DNA of 64,000 nucleotides from Actinophytocola sp050699935 (GTDB taxonomy: Bacteria; Actinomycetota; Actinomycetes; Mycobacteriales; Pseudonocardiaceae), in contig NZ_JBOHGB010000022.1 in assembly GCF_050699935.1 (NCBI RefSeq), forward strand, positions 1-64,000, read 5' to 3'. The notes below the pieces were generated by a model, which made no database searches, was not told the origin of the DNA, and was given only the letters and a program-made list of their open reading frames with translations. Shown piece by piece: positions 60,806-64,000 of the stretch (within the stretch, counting starts at the first letter, position 1; each line of letters starts with the position of its first letter). A program made the translations under genes and the position numbers.

Positions 60806-63800
60806 GGGCCGGCCTCCGGCACGGGCCGCCGCTCGAGGCGGGGAATGGTGGTGGACGCGGTGGCCGGCGGGGGTGCGTCCGAGACGCGCAGCCGCTCCAC
60901 CACGGCGGCCAACCCCGCCACCGTCGGTGACTCGAACAGCGCCCGCATCGGCAGCCTCACCCCGAGCTCCTTGCGAACCTGCGCGATCAGCTGGACCGCC
61001 ACCAGCGAGTTGCCGCCGAGCTCGAAGAAGTCCTGGTCCAACCCGATGCGTTCGGTGCCGAGCACGTCGTCCCACGTCCGGGCGATCAATGCCTCCACGG
61101 GGGTGCGGCCGTCGTCCTCGACGGGCTCGGCCGCCCGGGCGGCCGGGCCGGTCGCGAGGTTCTCCTCGACGGTGTCCGTGGTCAGCGCGTGGATCCGATC
61201 GAACACCAGGTCCAGCGGCTCCGCGCAGACGACCACCTGGGGCCCGACGTCGACGGCGAGCACCCGGTGGAACGCGTCGGCGCCGGCGGCCGAGCCGATG
61301 CCGCCCGCGCCCGACTCGCCCGCCATCGTGCGCGCGTCCGGCGAGGCGGCGTCCGCAGTGGCATCCGAGGCGGCATCCGAGGCGGCGGGGGCGCGCACGC
61401 CGGCCTCGATGGCCGCGCCGACCGAGTCGGGGTCGACCCGCCGCAGCATGTAGTCCTTGATCGCGACGACCTCGGTGCCGTGCTCGTCGTAGAGCGTGAG
61501 GTCGACGACGAGGATCTCGCCGTCCCCCTGGTCGCGGTGCTGGAGGTGGCTCCACAGCCTGGGCGGCAGGGCGCCGCGGATCAGGACCCGGCCGTAGCCG
61601 AACGGCAGGTAGAGACCGTGGCTGCGCCGCTGGGCGTGCAGGGTGGCGACATCGAGCAGCGAGGGATGCAGCCCGTAACGGTCCAGCTCGGCGACCACCA
61701 CGTCGGGGGCCTCGATCAAGCCGAGATCCTCGTCCGTCCCGAACCACACCTCCCGCAGCCCCGCCCAGTGCGGGCCGTACCGGAACAGGCTGGGCAGCTC
61801 GTCGGCGTCGTGGCGCACACAGCGGGCCCGGATCTCCGTGAGGTCCACGGCCCGCGGCGGACCGGGCACCGCCCAGCCGGCACCGCCGCGGGCGTGCGTC
61901 CTGGCCACGCCACCGGCAACGCTGGTGACCTCGGCGAGCCCGTCCCCGGTGAACCGCACGCGAATCTCGGCCGACCCGTCGTCGGGGACGGGCAGCGGTT
62001 CGGCGAACACCACGTCCCGCAGTTCGACGACGTGCCCCGGTGGCGCGGTGCTGGTCGCGGCGAGCGCCTGGCGCAGCGACTCCAGATGTGCCGTGCCGGG
62101 CACGATCGCCACGCCCTCGGTCCGGTGCTCGTCGAGGAACCAGTGGGTGCGTGGCGAGACCATCCCGCTGCACCAGTCCGGGCCGTCGGTCCCGGCGTGC
62201 CGGCCGGTCAGGATCGGATGGTCGACCGGGCTGGTCCGCTCGCCCCACTCCAGCGCGCGGAACGCGCTCGGTGCGGTCACCTCGGCGGCCATCCCCGCCT
62301 CCGACCACCAGCTCCACTGGATCGCCAGCACCCGCGCGTCCCAGCCGTGCTCGCCGCGTGCGTAGGCGTCCAGGAAGTTGTTCGCCGCGCAGTAGTCGAC
62401 CTGCCCGAACCCGCCGACGAGCGCGGACACCGACGAGCACAGCGCCACGAAGTCCAGCGTCAGATCGCCGAACGCGCCGTGCAGCGCCAGCGCGCCGGCC
62501 AGCTTCGGACGCAGGACACGCTCGGCCTCGGCCCGGTCCTTCACGGCGACCATGCCGCCGCCGGGCACGCCTGCCGCGTGGATGATCCCGTCGACACGGC
62601 CGTACTCGGCCATGATCGCGGCGCGCACCGCACGCAGGTCGTCGACCCGGGTGACGTCCGCGGCGAGGACCAGCATCCGCGCGCCCGCCGCCTCGGCCCG
62701 GCCGATCGCGGCGATCGCCCGGCCCGTCCGGTCCGCGGTGCCGTGCACTCGCAGGTAGTCCGCCCATTCCTCCCGGGCTGGCAGGCCGCTGCGGTCGAAC
62801 AGGACGAGCCGGGCGCGGATCCGGGTGGCGAGATCCTCGGCCAGGGCGATGCCGACGCCCCCGAGCCCGCCGGTGATCACGTACACGCCCGCTTCGCGCA
62901 GGGCGACGGTCGGGTCGGCGGGTGCGCCGATCGGCGCGGGCTGATGCTCCTGCACCCAGCCGCGCCCGCCGCGCAGGGCCAGCAGCGCGCCGCCGGCGGG
63001 CCGCACGAGCTCGGCGACGACGTGCGCGGTCTCCTCCGGCGCGGCCGCCGGGTCGGTGTCGAGGTGGCGGACGGTCACGCCGGGCACTTCGAGCGGGACC
63101 ACCTTGGCGATGCCGGCGACTGTCGCGTGCTCCGGTCGCACCACGTCGTGGCCCGATATCCCCATGGTTCCGACGGTGACCGCGTCCACGTGCACCGGCG
63201 TGCCGGGCGTGATCGACTCTGCCGCCGCCAGTGCCTGGGTGAGCCGGAGCAGGCTGAAGAAGCCGAGCTCCTGCGCCTGCCAGGCGGCCGCCGACGACGG
63301 TCCGGCGGGCTCACCGGCCAGCGACCAGGCATGCACGATCCGGGGCGGTAGGCCGGGTCCGAGGTCCGAGACGAGGGCGTCGTAGTCCTCGCGGCTGCCA
63401 GGCCGGAGCACGAAGCCGTCCGGGGTGCGGCCGTAGGCGTCCCCGACGCGGACCGTCACGACCTCGGCCCCGGCGTCCCGGAGCCCGGCCACGATGCGGT
63501 CGGCCCGGCCCTCGGCGGTGAACACCAGGCAGCGGGTGGGGTCGGCGGGCTCGAGCCGGGGCGGCGCCTGCCGCCAGGACGGAACGTGGAACCACTCGTG
63601 CACCTCCCGCGCGCCCGCGTGCGCCGGTGACACGGGCTTCTCGTCGGGTACGTCCGGGTCGATCCAGTGCCGTTGCCGCTGGAAGGGATAGGTCGGCAAC
63701 GGAACCCGGTTGCCGGCCGGACCCAGCGCGGCGGGGTCCGGCGCGACCCCCAGTGTCCACAAGCGACCCGCGGTGCCCAGCAACACCTCCGCCGCGTCGC

Positions 63801-64000
63801 GTTCCTCGTCCCGGCCGGGCAGGCTGGGCAGTGGCCGTGGTCCCCCGGCCGGCACCAGCGGCGCGGCCAGGCTTGCGAGCTGGCGGCCGGGCCCGCACTC
63901 GATCATCGCGGTCGGTCCGTCCTTGCACAGGGTGGTCACGCAGTCGGCGAACCGCACCGGCTCGCGCAGGTGCCGCGCCCAGTACGCCGGATCGGTGACC
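60802..64000 (-). CDS. Type I PKS, AT-KR-DH-ACP part (5' end beyond window)
   Basis: About 1,066 residues are visible; the frame is open at 64000, so the N-terminal part (rest of AT, any KS) lies outside. The end of an AT domain (MIECGPGRQLASL, then TYPFQRQRHW) comes first, then KR (YVITGGLGGVGIALAEDLA near 62880; LCSSVSALVGGFGQVDYCAA with Ser and Tyr), then DH (HWFLDEHRTEGVAIVPGT near 62130 with His; YGLHPSLLDVATL near 61670 with Asp), then a carrier (DFFELGGNSLVAVQLIAQV near 61010). An Ala/Asp/Ser-rich linker (61270-61420) separates DH and carrier. KR before DH is the reverse of the usual order. Full reduction to an alpha,beta-unsaturated acyl chain is predicted. Confidence 0.93.
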   Translation of the reverse strand, partial: VTDPAYWARHLREPVRFADCVTTLCKDGPTAMIECGPGRQLASLAAPLVPAGGPRPLPSLPGRDEERDAAEVLLGTAGRLWTLGVAPDPAALGPAGNRVPLPTYPFQRQRHWIDPDVPDEKPVSPAHAGAREVHEWFHVPSWRQAPPRLEPADPTRCLVFTAEGRADRIVAGLRDAGAEVVTVRVGDAYGRTPDGFVLRPGSREDYDALVSDLGPGLPPRIVHAWSLAGEPAGPSSAAAWQAQELGFFSLLRLTQALAAAESITPGTPVHVDAVTVGTMGISGHDVVRPEHATVAGIAKVVPLEVPGVTVRHLDTDPAAAPEETAHVVAELVRPAGGALLALRGGRGWVQEHQPAPIGAPADPTVALREAGVYVITGGLGGVGIALAEDLATRIRARLVLFDRSGLPAREEWADYLRVHGTADRTGRAIAAIGRAEAAGARMLVLAADVTRVDDLRAVRAAIMAEYGRVDGIIHAAGVPGGGMVAVKDRAEAERVLRPKLAGALALHGAFGDLTLDFVALCSSVSALVGGFGQVDYCAANNFLDAYARGEHGWDARVLAIQWSWWSEAGMAAEVTAPSAFRALEWGERTSPVDHPILTGRHAGTDGPDWCSGMVSPRTHWFLDEHRTEGVAIVPGTAHLESLRQALAATSTAPPGHVVELRDVVFAEPLPVPDDGSAEIRVRFTGDGLAEVTSVAGGVARTHARGGAGWAVPGPPRAVDLTEIRARCVRHDADELPSLFRYGPHWAGLREVWFGTDEDLGLIEAPDVVVAELDRYGLHPSLLDVATLHAQRRSHGLYLPFGYGRVLIRGALPPRLWSHLQHRDQGDGEILVVDLTLYDEHGTEVVAIKDYMLRRVDPDSVGAAIEAGVRAPAASDAASDATADAASPDARTMAGESGAGGIGSAAGADAFHRVLAVDVGPQVVVCAEPLDLVFDRIHALTTDTVEENLATGPAARAAEPVEDDGRTPVEALIARTWDDVLGTERIGLDQDFFELGGNSLVAVQLIAQVRKELGVRLPMRALFESPTVAGLAAVVERLRVSDAPPPATASTTIPRLERRPVPEAGP

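Noticed and set aside
1..64000. tRNA genes, CRISPR arrays, riboswitches, replication origin
   Set aside because: No cloverleaf-like or spaced direct-repeat pattern and no DnaA-box cluster was noticed in the intergenic regions; a tool search could still find a short element.

Overview
The window is high-GC DNA with dense, often overlapping genes (ATGA, GTGA and TGATG junctions), many GTG and TTG starts, and actinobacterial gene families: sigma factors with a SnoaL-like tail, Trypco1, DUF35/thiolase pairs, modular PKS/NRPS. It is probably a filamentous actinomycete, perhaps of the Pseudonocardiaceae; genus is not decidable from sequence alone.

Layout. (1) 1-9.8 kb is a mosaic accessory region. 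It holds an IS110-type transposase tail, an acyl-CoA synthetase/M29-like pair behind GntR-type operators, a small stress-type block (frameshifted TPR gene, TfoX-like, SnoaL-like) divergent from an ECF sigma factor with a late frameshift, a 1.6-kb segment bounded by 13-bp inverted repeats with a VOC gene and a decayed IS5 transposase, a DUF3237 gene run into a metallo-beta-lactamase remnant, and a trypsin-like/Trypco1 pair. (2) 9.9-38.8 kb is a large catabolic island built on acyl-CoA chemistry: acyl-CoA synthetases, LLM and old-yellow-enzyme flavoproteins, crotonases, a two-gene acyl-CoA dehydrogenase, two MaoC proteins, two thiolase-like/DUF35 sets, P450, FAD dehydrogenase, SDRs, and a peptide-type ABC importer split over three loci. 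A TetR regulator lies in the middle. I find seven copies of a 20-bp palindrome (about CTTACyAACrTGTCrGTAAG) at its promoters, which ties the island into one regulon. (3) 38.9-48.7 kb holds a second catabolic set: DUF6282 hydrolase, alcohol and aldehyde dehydrogenases, TauD-like dioxygenase, YtcJ-like amidohydrolase, isochorismatase-fold hydrolase and a NitT/TauT-type importer. An identical 17-bp palindrome, CAATGGTAAGTCCATTG, lies in its two control regions. (4) 49.4-64 kb is the end of a hybrid PKS-NRPS cluster, transcribed leftward and cut by the window edge: PKS (AT-KR-DH-ACP visible), NRPS (C-A-T-C-A-T), NRPS (C-A-T-TE) and an MFS exporter, all overlapping. A-domain codes read by eye suggest Gly-Ser-Ser added to a polyketide-derived acyl chain, released by a thioesterase with Cys as nucleophile.

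How they work together. In the island an unknown carboxylic acid (steroid- or terpenoid-like is a guess) would be imported, activated to a CoA ester, desaturated, hydrated and cleaved by thiolase/retro-aldolase-type enzymes, with the TetR protein releasing the palindromes on a CoA-ester or related ligand. The second module would import and oxidise a different, probably amide- or sulfonate-containing compound. No tRNA, rRNA, CRISPR array or replication origin was seen.
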